A stretch of DNA of 7,566 nt from the NCBI GenBank assembly GCA_937922175.1, contig CAKZUU010000176.1:1-7566 (forward strand), written 5' to 3'. The translations under genes and the position numbers were made by a program. The notes under the pieces are model-generated. The model saw only the letters and a list, made by a program, of their open reading frames with translations, made no database searches and had not been told where the DNA came from. Of this stretch, positions 5,950-7,566 are shown piece after piece. Positions within the stretch are counted from its first letter, which is position 1. Each line of letters starts with the position of its first letter. Source of the DNA: an uncultured Gemmataceae bacterium. Its GTDB lineage: Bacteria; Planctomycetota; Planctomycetia; Gemmatales; Gemmataceae.

Positions 5950-7566
5950 GATGACCCGCCAATCCAGCAGCCGACGACCGACGTCCACTCGCACAGCCTC
6001 GACTCGAACCCGATCCCCCAAGCGGAAACGGCGTTTCTTCCGCAAGCCCTCCAAAGTGTGGGAATCGGCGTCGAAAGCATAATAATCGTCCGTCAATGAA
6101 CTGATGTGGACCAATCCCTCGACCGGAATCTCGACGGCCTGGACATAGAAGCCGTATTCAGCCACTCCCGTGATGATACCGTGGAATCGTTCGCCGATCC
6201 GCTTTTCCATGAATTGCAGCAACTTCAACTTGATCAATTCGCGTTCGGCCGACTCGGCCCGCCTCTCGGTCCGGCTGCAATGGTCGCCCAGGGCCATTAA
6301 CTCGTCCCAGTTACCACCGACTTTCCCCGTTTTCATCCATCGATTCAGGACGCGGTGCACCGTCAGATCCGGATACCGTCGAATCGGTGAAGTGAAGTGG
6401 CAATAGTCGCCACTTGCCAACGCATAATGCCCCTCCGACGCCGGGCTGTAGATGGCTTGTTTCAAGCTCCGCAACAAAGCGAAATGGATGGCGTCCTGCT
6501 CGGGTTTATCCTGACTCTCTTCCAACACACGTTGCAGGGCGAATCGATCGCGATGCAGATCCACGCGATACCCCAGATGACTCGCGAATTCGGCAAATAA
6601 CTGCAACTTCTCAGGCTCTGGAGCGGGATGTACCCGTCGCAAAAAGACGGCTTCTTGAGCCGCCAAGTGTTCTGCGACTGCCTCATTCGCTGCCAACATG
6701 AACTCCTCGATGATCTGATGGCTGATGTCGTGCACGGCGCGATGGGCTCCCGTGACGCGTCCTTCATCGTCGTATTCCAACTCCGTCTCAGCTAGCGATA
6801 ATTCCAACGCCCCTTGTTTCCGCCGCCGCTCGCGCAGGATCAACGCGAATTCTCGCATCTGGATGAGCATTGCCGCGATCTCTGGCTCCACGCCCACGTC
6901 CGGAATCTCGCTCGCCCCGTGCTGGGTCGGCAGGTCTGCCAAGATGCGAGACACTTCCTCGTAATGGAACCGTTTGCGATTGCGAATCACTCCTTGAGCG
7001 AACTCCGTGTGAATTCGTGCTCCGGCAGCGGTGAACTCCATCAGAACGGACTTCACGTAACGGTTGCGGTCTTGCTGCAACGAGGCGAGAGAATTGGAAA
7101 TCGCCTCTGGCAGCATGGGCACCACACGTTGGGGCAAGTAAACGCTGTTGCCTCGTTTCTGGGCTTCTCGATCCATCATTCCACCCGGCTTCACGAAATG
7201 ACTGACGTCAGCGATGTGGACAGCCAGATGCCAATGGCCGGTCCGCCCATCGCGATGAAGGCTGACAGCATCATCGAAATCGCGGGCATCGATGGGGTCG
7301 ATCGTGATCACGCATTGTTGGGTAAAATCGACTCGCCCGGAGAAATCGTTTTCGTCGAACGTGGCAACGACGGCCCGGGCTTCGGCGAGTACCTCTGGTG
7401 GAAACTGGTCCGGGATGCCAAAAGCACGAATGACGGCCAACGCATCGACGGCCGCTTCACCCCGAGGTCCGAGGACTTCAATGATGACGCCTTCACCCCG
7501 TTCATCCAAACTTGGAAAGCGGATCATCTCGATGACGACCTGATCTCCGGGCCGGGCACCTTTGGC
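5944..7566 (-). CDS. rnr: Ribonuclease R (RNase II/RNB family), start outside window
   Basis: RNase R is a processive 3'-to-5' hydrolytic exoribonuclease that degrades structured RNA, including rRNA, and acts with SmpB-tmRNA in trans-translation. The frame is open to the right edge, giving 540 residues; the N-terminal cold-shock domains and start lie beyond it. The first visible residues (GARPGDQVVIEM) are the end of the second cold-shock-like domain. The RNB catalytic domain follows: TIDPIDARDFDDAV holds the four Mg-binding Asp (visible residues 90, 96, 98, 99, equivalent to E. coli D272, D278, D280, D281), then SVYLPQRVVPMLPE, and HFTSPIRRYPDLTVHR near 391-404 with the conserved arginines. 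An S1 RNA-binding domain closes the protein (FHGIITGVAEYGFYV to about 530). The protein stops almost directly after S1 (LLDWRVIR), without the long Lys-rich tail of E. coli RNase R. The YAHFTSPIRR-type motif and the S1 context favour RNase R over RNase II. It is convergent with the hypothetical gene after leuS. Confidence 0.96.
   Translation of the reverse strand, partial: AKGARPGDQVVIEMIRFPSLDERGEGVIIEVLGPRGEAAVDALAVIRAFGIPDQFPPEVLAEARAVVATFDENDFSGRVDFTQQCVITIDPIDARDFDDAVSLHRDGRTGHWHLAVHIADVSHFVKPGGMMDREAQKRGNSVYLPQRVVPMLPEAISNSLASLQQDRNRYVKSVLMEFTAAGARIHTEFAQGVIRNRKRFHYEEVSRILADLPTQHGASEIPDVGVEPEIAAMLIQMREFALILRERRRKQGALELSLAETELEYDDEGRVTGAHRAVHDISHQIIEEFMLAANEAVAEHLAAQEAVFLRRVHPAPEPEKLQLFAEFASHLGYRVDLHRDRFALQRVLEESQDKPEQDAIHFALLRSLKQAIYSPASEGHYALASGDYCHFTSPIRRYPDLTVHRVLNRWMKTGKVGGNWDELMALGDHCSRTERRAESAERELIKLKLLQFMEKRIGERFHGIITGVAEYGFYVQAVEIPVEGLVHISSLTDDYYAFDADSHTLEGLRKKRRFRLGDRVRVEAVRVDVGRRLLDWRVIR

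Overview
The window is a compact, GC-rich bacterial chromosome segment carrying six genes: five housekeeping or conserved-looking genes and one small exported protein. I infer a member of the Planctomycetota, with moderate confidence. The reasons are a LeuRS that lacks the usual zinc-finger cysteines but has an insert before the NWCP motif, a small exported protein with DUF4214-like helical repeats (common in that phylum), and an rplC gene standing away from the S10 ribosomal operon. No rRNA marker is present, so the taxonomy is not proven.

Layout, left to right: (1) the 3' part of carB on +, running in from the left edge to 1288; (2) rplC on -, convergent with carB, with a 12-bp inverted repeat between them and its own sigma70-like promoter upstream; (3) a short gene on - for a secreted two-repeat protein (2223-2654); (4) a divergent intergenic region of about 200 bp; (5) leuS on +, followed after 3 bp and in the same frame by (6) an unrecognised 146-residue gene; (7) rnr (RNase R) on -, convergent with that gene and running off the right edge, so its start is missing.

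The genes do not form one pathway. They cover carbamoyl-phosphate synthesis for pyrimidines and arginine (carB), the ribosome (rplC), tRNA charging (leuS) and RNA turnover (rnr). The only likely co-transcribed pair is leuS with the downstream unknown gene; rplC and the exported-protein gene lie on the same strand but are separated by 145 bp holding a plausible promoter. I see no mobile element, CRISPR array, tRNA, toxin-antitoxin pair or defence system, and nothing I would call a new system. The points most worth a second look are the stand-alone rplC with an unusual L3 central loop, the unknown gene coupled in frame to leuS with an EF-hand-like loop, and the small exported repeat protein.
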